This document shows, piece after piece, positions 52,360-61,211 of a DNA stretch of 64,000 bases. The first letter of the stretch is position 1; the number at the start of each line of letters is the position of its first letter. Made by a program: the position numbers and the translations under genes. Origin of the DNA: Glaciimonas immobilis. Lineage in GTDB: Bacteria > Pseudomonadota > Gammaproteobacteria > Burkholderiales > Burkholderiaceae_D. The stretch covers positions 26,201-90,200 of the forward strand of contig NZ_JAAOZT010000010.1 in NCBI RefSeq assembly GCF_011947285.1, given 5' to 3'. The notes beneath the pieces are model-generated. The model did no database searches. It was not told the origin of the DNA and was given only the letters and a program-made list of their open reading frames with translations.

Positions 52360-53442
52360 CTACGGCACAATCGTTGTAAAAAGATACACGGCGAAGATAA
52401 CCAGATGGATCGTTCCCTGCATAACGGTTGTTCGGCCTGTCCCCAACGATAACGTTGCAACAATAAAGGATAGTACTAACAATACGGTTGATTTGATATC
52501 CAGACCCAGCGACAAGGTCAGGCCGGTCGTTAGCGAGACAATGGCCACCGCGGGAATCGTCAATCCGATACTCGCCAAAGCTGAGCCAAGTGCTAGATTA
52601 AGACTGGTTTGCAGCCGATTGGCCCGCGCAGCACGCACTGCCGCCAATCCCTCGGGCAAAAGTACCACGGCTGCAATGATAATACCGACCAGCGTTTTAG
52701 GTAAACCGGCGTTAGCCACTGCCAGTTCCAGCGTTGGCGCCAGCGATTTCGCCAGCAGCACTACAGCGCCCAGACAAACGATCAATAAGCCGCCGCTCAC
52801 CCACGCTACTTTGGCGGAGGGTGGGGACGCGTGGATGTCTTCGTCATTGGTCGATTCGTCCGGCAAAAAGTAATCCCGATGGCGCACGGTCTGCACCAGC
52901 ACGAAAGTCCCGTACAGCACCAGAGAAATGACCGCGATGAAGGCCAGTTGGCTGGAGCTATAAAACGGCCCGGCAGCACTTGACGTGTAATTAGGCAAAA
53001 CCAGCGTTAATACGGCAATCGCGGCCAACGTAGCAAGTGACGCGCTGACGCCAAGCAATCCGAAGGTTTGTTCTTTGTGGCGACTGGCACCGGCCAGCAA
53101 ACAAATTCCGACGATACCATTGAGAATAATCATGATGGCGGCAAAAACCGTATCTCGCGCAAGGCCCATGGTCTCTGTGCCGCCAGCCAGCATCAGCGAC
53201 ACAATCAGCGCCACCTCAATCAACGTCACCGCTAATGCCAGCACTAATGTGCCGTACGGTTCCCCTACCCGATGCGCTACTACTTCGGCGTGGTACACGG
53301 CAGCGAGTACGCCACCGAGCAGGCCGATTATCAGCAATAACGTGTACATAGCACCGAAATCAAACTGCGTGCCGGCGAGTAATAACCAGGCAGCAATCGG
53401 TGCCACGATGGTCCATTTGGGTAAAGGGGGAAATTTTTTCAT
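52360..53442 (-). CDS. Calcium/proton antiporter (CAX/ChaA family)
   Basis: 360 residues from ATG 53442; a longer frame to 53562 is less likely. Eleven or so hydrophobic segments with the two alpha repeats of the family: GEPYGTLVLALAVTLIEVALI (approx. 57-77), with its conserved Glu, and VVLLPEGLAAVRAARANRLQ, followed by LNLALGSALASIGLTIPAV. An acidic loop (DESTNDEDIH, approx. 190) separates the halves. Such proteins expel Ca2+ or Na+/K+ in exchange for protons in the inner membrane. It seems monocistronic. Confidence 0.9.
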   Translation of the reverse strand: MKKFPPLPKWTIVAPIAAWLLLAGTQFDFGAMYTLLLIIGLLGGVLAAVYHAEVVAHRVGEPYGTLVLALAVTLIEVALIVSLMLAGGTETMGLARDTVFAAIMIILNGIVGICLLAGASRHKEQTFGLLGVSASLATLAAIAVLTLVLPNYTSSAAGPFYSSSQLAFIAVISLVLYGTFVLVQTVRHRDYFLPDESTNDEDIHASPPSAKVAWVSGGLLIVCLGAVVLLAKSLAPTLELAVANAGLPKTLVGIIIAAVVLLPEGLAAVRAARANRLQTSLNLALGSALASIGLTIPAVAIVSLTTGLTLSLGLDIKSTVLLVLSFIVATLSLGTGRTTVMQGTIHLVIFAVYLFTTIVP

Positions 53443-54024
53443 GTTTCCGATTGGACACGAGTAACGCGTTTTTGGCAAGCGACTGATGGTCTCCGAATCG
53501 CTAAAGCACTCTTCGCGGGGGATGTCGCTAATCAATTTTTTGTTCCGCATTATCCAAAGCATAGACTCTGAGTAGCTTGAACCTTTCGACCGCTCGCCAG
53601 CGTAGCAAGCGGCAGCCGGAAATCAACAGAAGCAAGACATTTACTTAAATCACTCGGCGAAGGACGGTTTTCGACGTGAATAAGGTGTAGGGTTGCGGAT
53701 AGGAAAGAGTTGAGAAGAGGGGTAAGCATGGGTAAGTGCGCAATAAAGTTTTTTATAAAAGCCGATACTCATTGTCCGTAACGAGTGAGCGGTACCAGCC
53801 AGATCCTACTGAAGGTGTCAACTACTGATAATCCAAGATCGTACTTTTGCTTTTGGATTCTCACGCTACCTTTCCCGTTTCAAGCGCCGCAATTATTGCG
53901 ATAGCGTAGCAAATGTACTGGTTGGATTGCGCATTGATCTCGTGGGAATTATGGATGGGCAATACTAATTTTGAAGGTCGATTTTTTCTTCTAAAATTAT
54001 CAAAAATATGAAAGGTGCCTGCTC
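53443..54024. other. Intergenic region without a supported gene
   Basis: About 580 bp between the antiporter gene and the oxoamine-synthase relic. The end nearest the relic is A+T-rich and probably holds its old promoter. No gene is seen. Confidence 0.4.
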
Positions 54025-54502
54025 TTGAAATCTGAATCTAAGTTTGAAATTGAAATTGAAAATAATGCAGTAGTTGGGCCAAATTTGTTTCGTAATAATG
54101 CCAAGATGGTTGCCGCTTCTGAGATTGGTTATAGCATCGCGCAGGAACATAACATGATAGGTATTCGTGTCGTCGCCAATGCTGGTCAGAATAAGTTGCG
54201 TGATATGTCGACGGGCAAAGATTTCGTCAATTTATGCTCTTGTTCTTATCTCGGACTCAATAGTCATCCGGACGTTTTGCAATATTAAAGTTATTGAAGT
54301 AGGCGGCCAAAGCAAAGCGGTGTATTTATCCAAAGCGCTGTTCGACCAAGGTTACTATTGCTCACCGGTATTTTTTCCTGTCGTCGCCAAAGGCCGGGCA
54401 GGTGTGCGACTAATGTTGCGCGGCGATTTGCCGTCGGCAACAGTGCAGTCCTTCGTCGACCATCTTAAGAATATCTTGTCAGAAATGGGCGTCGAACATT
54501 AA
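54025..54502 (+). pseudogene. Alpha-oxoamine synthase-family gene with large internal deletion
   Basis: The 5' part (54025-54288) encodes an N-terminus like 8-amino-7-oxononanoate or CqsA-type synthases (DFVNLCSCSYLGLNSHPDVL). After a break at about 54285 a different frame encodes the family's C-terminus: VYLSKALFDQGYYCSPVFFP, VVAKGRAGVRLMLRG, SFVDHLKNIL. Some 270 middle residues, including the PLP-binding Lys, are missing. These PLP enzymes condense an amino acid with an acyl-CoA. It stands just upstream of an exporter gene, with which it may once have formed a unit. Confidence 0.75.
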
Positions 54503-54630
54503 CTGTCTCATTTTTCTCCAGCAGCCCAACGACCATCGTCTTCGCGACTTCTTTGCGCGGATGAGGTTGCACTGCATGCCGCCCTTAATTTTTGATCGCT
54601 TAAATGGAACCTCGCTCAATTGGCGGTGTA

Positions 54631-56094
54631 ATGGATCGGGATAAAAAAACTACGCTCGCCTGGCTTAGTTTTATCGGTAGCATTATTGCGGTCTTGATGA
54701 GCATCATGGACATCCAGATCACAAATGCGGCGATCGGGACGATCCAGACCGCGATGCATTTTCCGTTAGAAAAAGGCTCGTGGCTGTCGTCATCTTATTT
54801 GATGGCTGAAATAGTTACCTTGCCGCTTTCCGGCCTGATGCTAAGGGCGCTGGGAACAAAACGCTACGCATTTATATTTTGCGTTACCTTCATGGTGAGT
54901 TCAGTCCTTTGCGCGCAAGCCTGGAGCTTTGCCAGTCTGGTTTTTTTTCGGGCTCTTCAGGGTGGTGCTGGGGGCGCCCTAATGGCTTTCGCCTACAACC
55001 TTATCATTGTTAAGCTGCCGCCGTCCGATCACGGCAAGGCAAACATGCTGTTTGGTGCCACCGTCGCCTTGGCACCGACGCTTGGTCCTATGATTGCCGG
55101 GGTCATGACAGAGTCGTACGGCTGGCAATCACTGTTTTATATTAATTTGCCTATCGGGCTATTGGCATTGTCTTTAATGATGACAGGGCTGCATAACGAT
55201 ATTCACGATTTTTGCCAAAAACTGAAAGTAGATTTTCTTGGGCTGGCGACGATAGTGATTGGTCTGGCTTGCCTGCAATATGTGTTGGAGGAGGGGGGTA
55301 GTCAGGGCTGGTTTTCTTCTCCCCTGATATTGACTTTGTTTATGACGGCAATGTGTGCATTAACGGTATTCGTTATTAATGAATTGCGCGTACGCGATCC
55401 CTTGGTGAATCTTTTTCTTTTAAAAAATTACCAATTGTTGATCAGTTGCACTGCAAATTTGCTCGCTGGAGCAGCATTGTTTGGATGCTATTTTTTAATT
55501 CCCTATTTGCTCATTACTTTGAAGTCCTATTCGCCGATCCAGATTAGCCACATCATTGTTTTTGGCGGTGCGGCGCAACTGGTTACGCTAATGTGTATGC
55601 CGTTGATTTTAAGACGCGTAAATATTTATATTTTGATTGCGATTGGCAGCGCTCTCTTTGCGCTGAGCGCTATTACGTGGAGTTTTGCTTCCCTGCATTT
55701 TCAGTTTGATTGGGTGATCGTCGCGCAAATATTACGCGGTATCGGCGGAACATTGATGTTAACGCCGTTAGGTATATTGGCTACGACCGCGATCAAAAAA
55801 AGCGATGCTGCATCCGCAGCGATTCTATTTAATGTGTCGCGTACGCTTGGGGGTGCGCTCGGCGTGGCGATGCTGACCACGCTGGTGAGTTATCGGCAGG
55901 CACACTATTACGCCGACTTTATTCATGCCGACCATGTGGCGGAGGGGGTCGCATTGGTAACCCTGAAAAGTCAGAGCTACCAACTGGCGTTTAGTGATAC
56001 CTTTCAACTGATATGCGGGGTGTTGCTCATTACCGCATGTATCTTTACCATTTTATGGCGCAATGATCGCGATACGGGACGCCGGCAGCGATAA
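54631..56094 (+). CDS. MFS multidrug exporter, DHA2 (EmrB/QacA) family
   Basis: About 487 residues from ATG 54631; ATG 54604 is equally open. Fourteen hydrophobic segments fit DHA2. The first carries the family motif MDIQITNAAIGTI. FFRALQGGAGGALMAFAYNL corresponds to motif B/C, and TLGPMIAGVMTESYGWQSLFYINLPIG is the DHA2 signature. It probably exports a hydrophobic compound across the inner membrane; there is no EmrA-like adaptor next to it. Upstream is the oxoamine-synthase relic. Confidence 0.9.
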   Translation: MDRDKKTTLAWLSFIGSIIAVLMSIMDIQITNAAIGTIQTAMHFPLEKGSWLSSSYLMAEIVTLPLSGLMLRALGTKRYAFIFCVTFMVSSVLCAQAWSFASLVFFRALQGGAGGALMAFAYNLIIVKLPPSDHGKANMLFGATVALAPTLGPMIAGVMTESYGWQSLFYINLPIGLLALSLMMTGLHNDIHDFCQKLKVDFLGLATIVIGLACLQYVLEEGGSQGWFSSPLILTLFMTAMCALTVFVINELRVRDPLVNLFLLKNYQLLISCTANLLAGAALFGCYFLIPYLLITLKSYSPIQISHIIVFGGAAQLVTLMCMPLILRRVNIYILIAIGSALFALSAITWSFASLHFQFDWVIVAQILRGIGGTLMLTPLGILATTAIKKSDAASAAILFNVSRTLGGALGVAMLTTLVSYRQAHYYADFIHADHVAEGVALVTLKSQSYQLAFSDTFQLICGVLLITACIFTILWRNDRDTGRRQR

Positions 56095-56156
56095 GGATAA
56101 TCGACGCTCAAGTCTGTAAGGGTCGGCGTTTTTGGTTGACCCGGCGGCACGTGAGT

Positions 56157-57755
56157 TTATTGTGCTGCCACCCCGTTACGGTCAGGTTTTTTATTAGGTG
56201 GTGATGACAATAATTTGTTATGCCAATAATATTGTATAAATCCAGTCGATGTCAGCGCCTTTGCGTACAGCCAGCCCTGACCGTATTCAACCTCTTGCTC
56301 TAGCAGATAATCCGCCTGAGCCTTGGTTTCGATTCCTTCCGCGACAATTTTTAGTTTTAGAGATTTCGCCATGCCGATAATATGTGGCGTCACACTGCTG
56401 GTAACGGAGTCGGTGCCAACGGTATCGATAAATGACTTGTCGATTTTTAGGGCATCCAGGCGGAATTCCTGCAAGTACGACAGGCTGGAATAGCCCGTTC
56501 CAAAATCGTCGATAACGACCGTATAACCCAGCGCGCGTGCGCGCTCGATCGTCGCGCGAGTGGTATCGATATCCATGAAACCACGCTCGGTTACCTCCAG
56601 CCAGATTTGTTGCGGTTGTATGCCGGAGTTAAGCAAGGCTTTACCTAAAACTGTTAGCGCACGGCCAGATTTTATATCCGATGCGCTGAGGTTAATTGCG
56701 ATATGTAAATTGTGGTCCGTCGCGAGTATGGATTTCATCTCGCGAATCACTAATGCGATGACCTGGTCCGTGATTCCCAAAATCAGGCCGCTTTCTTCTG
56801 CCAGAGGAATAAACAAATCAGGGCGCATTATGCTACCGTCTGGTCGCTGCCATCGCACCAGGGCTTCTGCTCCCACACACGCGCCTGATTTTAGTTCTAT
56901 TATCGGTTGATAGTGAACGATGAACTCGCGGCGATCGATGCCAATCTTCAGCTCCCCCAAAGGCGAAAGCCTTCTACGCGAAAATAATATGACTGCGCCG
57001 ACCATAGAAATGGCGAGTAACAACCCGAGCGGGAACAGCACAATTTGTTCGCGCCGCACTTGTGGAATAATTTTTCTACGCGGTTCTATGGCGATTGCGA
57101 CCAAGCCTGAACGGCGCTTGGTCGCAAAGAGATCGTCTTTGACGTGAGTCCCATTAGGCCCCCGCGCAATGGCATTGATCAGCGAAAGATCCGGATTATG
57201 TAGCGTACCTAGCAGCTTCCCTGACGATGTCAGGACGGCTAATTGAACATCCGGTTCTATAACGATATCGGCAAAGCGGCTGGCGTCAATTAACACCATG
57301 TGTGATTTATAGGATACGCTCGTCATGGACTTGTTACCGCCTACATCGGGCGCGACGCCCACGCTAACACCTTCGCCATCCTCTAAAGTAAAGTCGACAG
57401 GATTTCCCCTGATCATAGTACGCGTCATGCCCCCCGCATTACATTTCAGAATGCCGTTTGCCATATAACCGATATCGTCAACGGTGTGTGTGGTGATGGT
57501 CACCGTCCGCATTAGTTTTATATGCGCTTCTGAACACGGCTTGAATGGGAGGGTATCAAATTTATGTAGCGCCTTGATCGCGCTGGCAAAGGTCGATATG
57601 GACCGGTCAAGGGCGAGGTCGGAAATAAGTTGAAGGCGCCCCTCTTCAGCCTCAAGTGCAAGGTATTGGGACAGATAAAATGTCAGAACTAGCGGACCAA
57701 CACCGCCAAGTAACGCCAGCAGCGCTGCAATGATAATGACGCGCTTACGATTCAA
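56157..57755 (-). CDS. Membrane-bound EAL-domain c-di-GMP phosphodiesterase with CSS-type sensor
   Basis: 532 residues. Two membrane segments (approx. 7-28 and 240-262) enclose a periplasmic sensor with the Cys of CSS-type domains (PCSEAHIKLMR near 74; a second Cys at ILKCNAGG near 105). The cytoplasmic EAL domain (approx. 270-515) keeps its catalytic set: AEALVRW, INLSASDI, VTERGF, DDFGTGYSS, KIDKSF and AEGIETKAQ. In E. coli such proteins respond to the redox state of the periplasmic disulfide. It is a second c-di-GMP hydrolase in this window besides RpfR. Confidence 0.9.
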   Translation of the reverse strand: MNRKRVIIIAALLALLGGVGPLVLTFYLSQYLALEAEEGRLQLISDLALDRSISTFASAIKALHKFDTLPFKPCSEAHIKLMRTVTITTHTVDDIGYMANGILKCNAGGMTRTMIRGNPVDFTLEDGEGVSVGVAPDVGGNKSMTSVSYKSHMVLIDASRFADIVIEPDVQLAVLTSSGKLLGTLHNPDLSLINAIARGPNGTHVKDDLFATKRRSGLVAIAIEPRRKIIPQVRREQIVLFPLGLLLAISMVGAVILFSRRRLSPLGELKIGIDRREFIVHYQPIIELKSGACVGAEALVRWQRPDGSIMRPDLFIPLAEESGLILGITDQVIALVIREMKSILATDHNLHIAINLSASDIKSGRALTVLGKALLNSGIQPQQIWLEVTERGFMDIDTTRATIERARALGYTVVIDDFGTGYSSLSYLQEFRLDALKIDKSFIDTVGTDSVTSSVTPHIIGMAKSLKLKIVAEGIETKAQADYLLEQEVEYGQGWLYAKALTSTGFIQYYWHNKLLSSPPNKKPDRNGVAAQ

Positions 57756-58130
57756 ACTATCTCCTCACTGTATTGTTTTTGTTTAGTGGTGCTGACTACA
57801 CAATTTTGAGACTTATGCGGGCCCCAGCTTACTTATGTCTGCGCCAGAGTATTACATTGATCATTGGATTTAGTCTGTCTGATCGACCACATTATGTAAA
57901 AGATACCCGATAATGTATTTCACGTAGTTGCCAGGATTGATGCCCGCCTTATGCCGACCTTACCTTAATAATCTTTCGATCCAATTTTTTCTCAATGCAA
58001 GGGGATAATTGCAATTGGACTGAAGCCGTCCATCCTTGCACATTCTTCCCGCTACCGCTACATGCAGCATGTGTAAATGGAGGATTTCGACTAAGATACT
58101 CTCCCAAACCCAGTTGTGAGCGATATCGTA
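57756..58130. other. Intergenic region without a supported gene
   Basis: About 375 bp upstream of the uncharacterised set. It contains no convincing frame; presumably promoters. Confidence 0.35.
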
Positions 58131-58673
58131 ATGAATGATTTACCGGTTCCACCGAGCAATACTCTAGACCCCACGTTGCACGCCTCCAGCGATGAGGCCG
58201 ACAATCCGCTAGAGAAGACTACCCAAGAACCCCGCTTGTGGCGCGATGTTGGCTGGACGGCGCGCGTGATCAAGAATGTGGACGATGAAGGCTGGGCAGT
58301 AGAGATGATCAAAGATGGCGAACCGGAACCGGCGCTAGTCGGTCCCTGGACCATGGGACGCGATAAGAAGAACCCTAAACCGCTCGACACGAACGCGTTT
58401 AATACCTTGGTAAAGACTGCATCAGAAGTTTTGCGTCGCCATGAGCAGCAATTGCATGCCATGCTGCATAAAGAAGTAGTTGTCGCGACCGATTCCGCTA
58501 CCGTTAATGTAACCCTCGATATCGTTCCCGATGATGACTTCCCGTATGCGGTATTGACCGCCCATGACGAAGATGGCAACCAATTAGCGCAGGTGCAAGT
58601 GCGGTCCACATTTGTGTTAACCAAGAGCAGTGCTAATGCCTGGATAGAGACAGATTTCCGCAAACCTGCCTGA
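58131..58673 (+). CDS. Uncharacterised acidic protein
   Basis: About 180 residues from ATG 58131 (GTG 58116 also open). I do not recognise a domain. After a polar, probably disordered N-terminus (1-35) comes a compact region, RDVGWTARVIKNVDDEGWAVE and PALVGPWTMGRDKKNPKPLD. A helix follows (TLVKTASEVLRRHEQQLHAML), then a beta-rich end (VNVTLDIVPDDDFPYAVLTA, QVQVRSTFVLTK). There is no signal peptide, so it is cytoplasmic. It is first in a run of five unassigned genes that probably belong together. Confidence 0.7.
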   Translation: MNDLPVPPSNTLDPTLHASSDEADNPLEKTTQEPRLWRDVGWTARVIKNVDDEGWAVEMIKDGEPEPALVGPWTMGRDKKNPKPLDTNAFNTLVKTASEVLRRHEQQLHAMLHKEVVVATDSATVNVTLDIVPDDDFPYAVLTAHDEDGNQLAQVQVRSTFVLTKSSANAWIETDFRKPA

Positions 58674-58836
58674 TAGTACGCTTTGCGTCACCCATTTGCG
58701 TGATTTGTCGCGAGGAACTGTCTCGCTGCGCTGACATTGCATGTAATGCTGATCGGCGGATAAATCACCCGACATCAAGACTGTTACCACCATATTAGCA
58801 ACAGAGTTGTCATGTTGATTATCGACCTTGTCCCAC

Positions 58837-58846
58837 ACACTAGTGT
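58837..58846. promoter_or_regulatory. Short palindrome upstream of the J-domain gene
   Basis: ACACTAGTGT, a perfect 10-bp palindrome, lies in the 350-bp gap (58674-59022) before the J-domain gene. Nothing else stands out there. Confidence 0.3.
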
Positions 58847-59022
58847 AGACTACTAGATGCTTGCCTTAAACATGATTGCTAATTTAGTAACTTAATAAGC
58901 AAATAATTGGCGGCTTAACTATGTGTTTACATCTGAAGTCTACATGGGAACGTTATTGATCGCTACCCTGAATATCCCAAACAGAAAAAATAAAATCACA
59001 TCCAGTACGGGGTACTAAACGT

Positions 59023-59301
59023 ATGAAAGATTATTACGCTGTATTAGGCGTTGAAAGTAATGCGTCGTTTGGCGCGATAAAAAATGCCTATCGCAAGAAG
59101 GCGTCAGAATTTCATCCAGATAGAAATAGTTCGCCGGACGCGCCGTCGCAGTTCCGACAAGTACAAGAAGCCTATGATCTGCTGGCAGATGAAATCAGGC
59201 GCAATGAGTACGATGAGAATCGACGGCGCAGTTTGCTGGAAAATCCGCTAGAAACAGCGCAACAAATCTGGACCACCTATATTAATAAGGTACTGCAATG
59301 A
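59023..59301 (+). CDS. Small J-domain (DnaJ-like) protein
   Basis: 92 residues, essentially a single J domain: DYYAVLGVESNASFGAIKNAYRKKA, the HPD motif in FHPDRN (approx. 31-36), FRQVQEAYDLLADEIRRNEYD, then a short tail. It lacks the G/F, zinc-finger and client-binding parts of DnaJ. It would recruit an Hsp70 to a specific client. Its stop overlaps the next gene's start by 4 bp (ATGA), so the neighbouring protein is a candidate client or targeting subunit. Confidence 0.88.
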   Translation: MKDYYAVLGVESNASFGAIKNAYRKKASEFHPDRNSSPDAPSQFRQVQEAYDLLADEIRRNEYDENRRRSLLENPLETAQQIWTTYINKVLQ

Positions 59302-59837
59302 TGCTTTCTACCTATTTTGAAGATTTGACCAAAGCCTATCAGGCTGAACTGGAAGACTTACGCAGCGACTCCGAGGGCAATGACATTCTGAAGTCCCGGC
59401 TAAAAGCCAAGCGTTCGCAGTTCGCTTTGATGATGCCGATGATCGAAACCGCCCCTGAAATGGTGTCTGTCGCATTTCATGGTGGTGTCAGCTTTCCCAA
59501 TCCGCATGCGATGGTGTTGCTGTCGACCAACGAGGTGGAAGAGTTTCCGGCATGGGATGAGATCGCCGCGACGGTAGAATTTGAGCCTTGGGCCGACGCA
59601 TTGGTCGCGATTGCACTGAAGGAAACCGGGGGCGAAAACTTTTTGATCACTACCGTCTGCCTTGAATATCTTTACGAAAAAAGCAACGGTAACTATCACG
59701 GCGACTATGCGCATCAATCCGCGATTGACGATTCGGACGATAGCGTGGATGAAGTCGAGCGCGATGAAGATCGCGATCAGGATCTTGAGACCGAAGGAGC
59801 CGACTGGCTGGCGGAACAAGGTTTCGACCGTCATTAA
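59298..59837 (+). CDS. Uncharacterised protein coupled to the J-domain gene
   Basis: 179 residues with a 4-bp overlap with the J-domain gene. I do not recognise a domain. An N-terminal helix (LTKAYQAELEDLRSDSEGN) is followed by a compact alpha/beta region (MIETAPEMVSVAFHGG, EFEPWADALVAIALKETGG). A strongly acidic tail rich in Asp/Glu/Arg (approx. 140-170) precedes WLAEQGFDRH. It is cytoplasmic. Translational coupling suggests a functional link with the co-chaperone. Confidence 0.75.
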   Translation: MMLSTYFEDLTKAYQAELEDLRSDSEGNDILKSRLKAKRSQFALMMPMIETAPEMVSVAFHGGVSFPNPHAMVLLSTNEVEEFPAWDEIAATVEFEPWADALVAIALKETGGENFLITTVCLEYLYEKSNGNYHGDYAHQSAIDDSDDSVDEVERDEDRDQDLETEGADWLAEQGFDRH

Positions 59838-60158
59838 TTTAACCATCATAATAGTTGGTGGCAGAGGGCAGCAATCAAGGCGCGTCGATTTCGACGCCTT
59901 GATTGGTCTGCAAATAGTTGAATGATCTACAAAATTTCTGCGGGTTCCGTGAGGCTTAGATCGCTGGAAAAAGTTTCTCCGCACGAAAGCCCTTAAGATA
60001 TCGCCCGACCGTACCATCCTGGCACTTGGAATATTGCTCTCCATAAATGGCTTTCACACGCTGTTAAAGCCACGCACCGCACCGCGCGTGTCGCTAAAAA
60101 TTTGATGCGTCGTGCCCGCCGTGGCTGCCCATTTTTACTATCTTTTATAAAGTACACC
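59838..60158. other. Intergenic region without a supported gene
   Basis: About 320 bp. A GGCGCGTCGA/TTCGACGCC-like inverted repeat near 59880-59900 (GGCGTCGAAATCGACGCGCC region) may act as a terminator. No gene is seen. Confidence 0.35.
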
Positions 60159-60881
60159 ATGACAAACGCGCTCATCATCAAAGCCGCTAATCTGATCCGT
60201 GAAGGCGATATTGCCGGGGCAGAATACGCGCTGGTCAATCTGGCTGAAACCGAGGGCGACTACGCTTTGGTGGCCGTGCTGGAAGAAATGCCGCCTAAGG
60301 ATCTACTGGCCGTAATTCGTGAATACGACACGTCGAAGGAATCGGTCGTCAACCTGCTCGTAACGCCGGAGCAATTCGCGCGCGCCGTCGTGATTGAAAA
60401 GCTCTACGCCGACCACACGCACGTGCGTCTGCGTGGCATGATGAATTCGGTACTGTTCCGCGACGACACCAAAACCAGTGACTTCATCGAAGCCATCGCC
60501 GAGCGCGAAGGCGGTTACGAAGCATTTATCGACTATTTGTCGGACCGCGATGAGGAAGTGACGCATTTCGCCGCGTTTGATACATTCAACGTCAATTTTT
60601 CGGAAGAGCGTGACGCCGTCGAGAAATCCGAAGTCGCCGATCGCGACTGGAAAGAGTTGACCTGGTTGCTCAAGCATGAGCACGAAGATATTTTTGAGCA
60701 AGTATGGCCTACGCTCAAAAAACGCAGTATCGAGCGCAAGCGGCGTGAAGCAGAACTGGAGCGGCTGGAACAACTCGAAGCCGCACAAGAATACGATGAC
60801 GAAGCGCCAGCGCCCGTTGCAGCAAAGGCCGTGGTCAAACCGACGATCCTCATCGATCCTTCCGAAGAGTCGGCGCTGTAA
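60159..60881 (+). CDS. Uncharacterised helical protein
   Basis: 240 residues from ATG 60159; an upstream ATG at 60102 is less likely. There is no recognised domain. The first 140 residues look like a repeat-type helical fold (LIREGDIAGAEYALVNLAETEGDYALVAVLEEM, LLAVIREYD). Further charged helices follow, then a coiled-coil-like Arg/Glu stretch (KRSIERKRREAELERLEQLE, approx. 197-217) and an Ala/Pro/Val tail. It is cytoplasmic. It belongs to the same run of unassigned genes and is followed by a large palindromic repeat. Confidence 0.75.
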   Translation: MTNALIIKAANLIREGDIAGAEYALVNLAETEGDYALVAVLEEMPPKDLLAVIREYDTSKESVVNLLVTPEQFARAVVIEKLYADHTHVRLRGMMNSVLFRDDTKTSDFIEAIAEREGGYEAFIDYLSDRDEEVTHFAAFDTFNVNFSEERDAVEKSEVADRDWKELTWLLKHEHEDIFEQVWPTLKKRSIERKRREAELERLEQLEAAQEYDDEAPAPVAAKAVVKPTILIDPSEESAL

Positions 60882-61003
60882 GCAACCGGTAATCCGACCC
60901 CGGCATTCAGCGCGTGGCCATGTGGGGAATCCATTGAAGATGCACAAAGTTTTAGCATTTTCGCCTGATTCACCCACCGGCTTAATGGCTGAAATATTAG
61001 GCA

Positions 61004-61050
61004 ACTTACTGAGCAATTTACTGAGTTGCTCAGTAAGTTGCTCAGTAAAT
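61004..61050. repeat. Large hairpin built from four copies of TTACTGAG
   Basis: Two direct TTACTGAG octamers (61006-61013, 61018-61025) face two inverted copies CTCAGTAA (61029-61036, 61041-61048), each pair at 12-bp spacing. The arms 61004-61025 and 61029-61050 match at 20 of 22 positions around a TTG loop. It lies between two uncharacterised genes. Confidence 0.8.
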
Positions 61051-61211
61051 TACTTAATATTTTTCCAATATTTACTTAATATCAAGATTAAAATATAACG
61101 CTTTCGGTCATTGGCAGGCTCTGCATGCCGATAAAAAAAATGCCGCAGGGATCCGTCCATACCCAAATGCTCTGGTCCTTCCTGCCTCTTACACCTTTTA
61201 ATTGCCCATCC

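Noticed and set aside
59400..60044. 214-codon minus-strand frame
   Set aside because: Shadow of the plus-strand gene coupled to the J-domain gene; no ribosome site and no recognisable motif.
60303..61016. 237-codon open frame on the minus strand
   Set aside because: Lies antisense to the 60159-60881 gene; its translation has no family pattern and the plus-strand gene has the better start and codon pattern.
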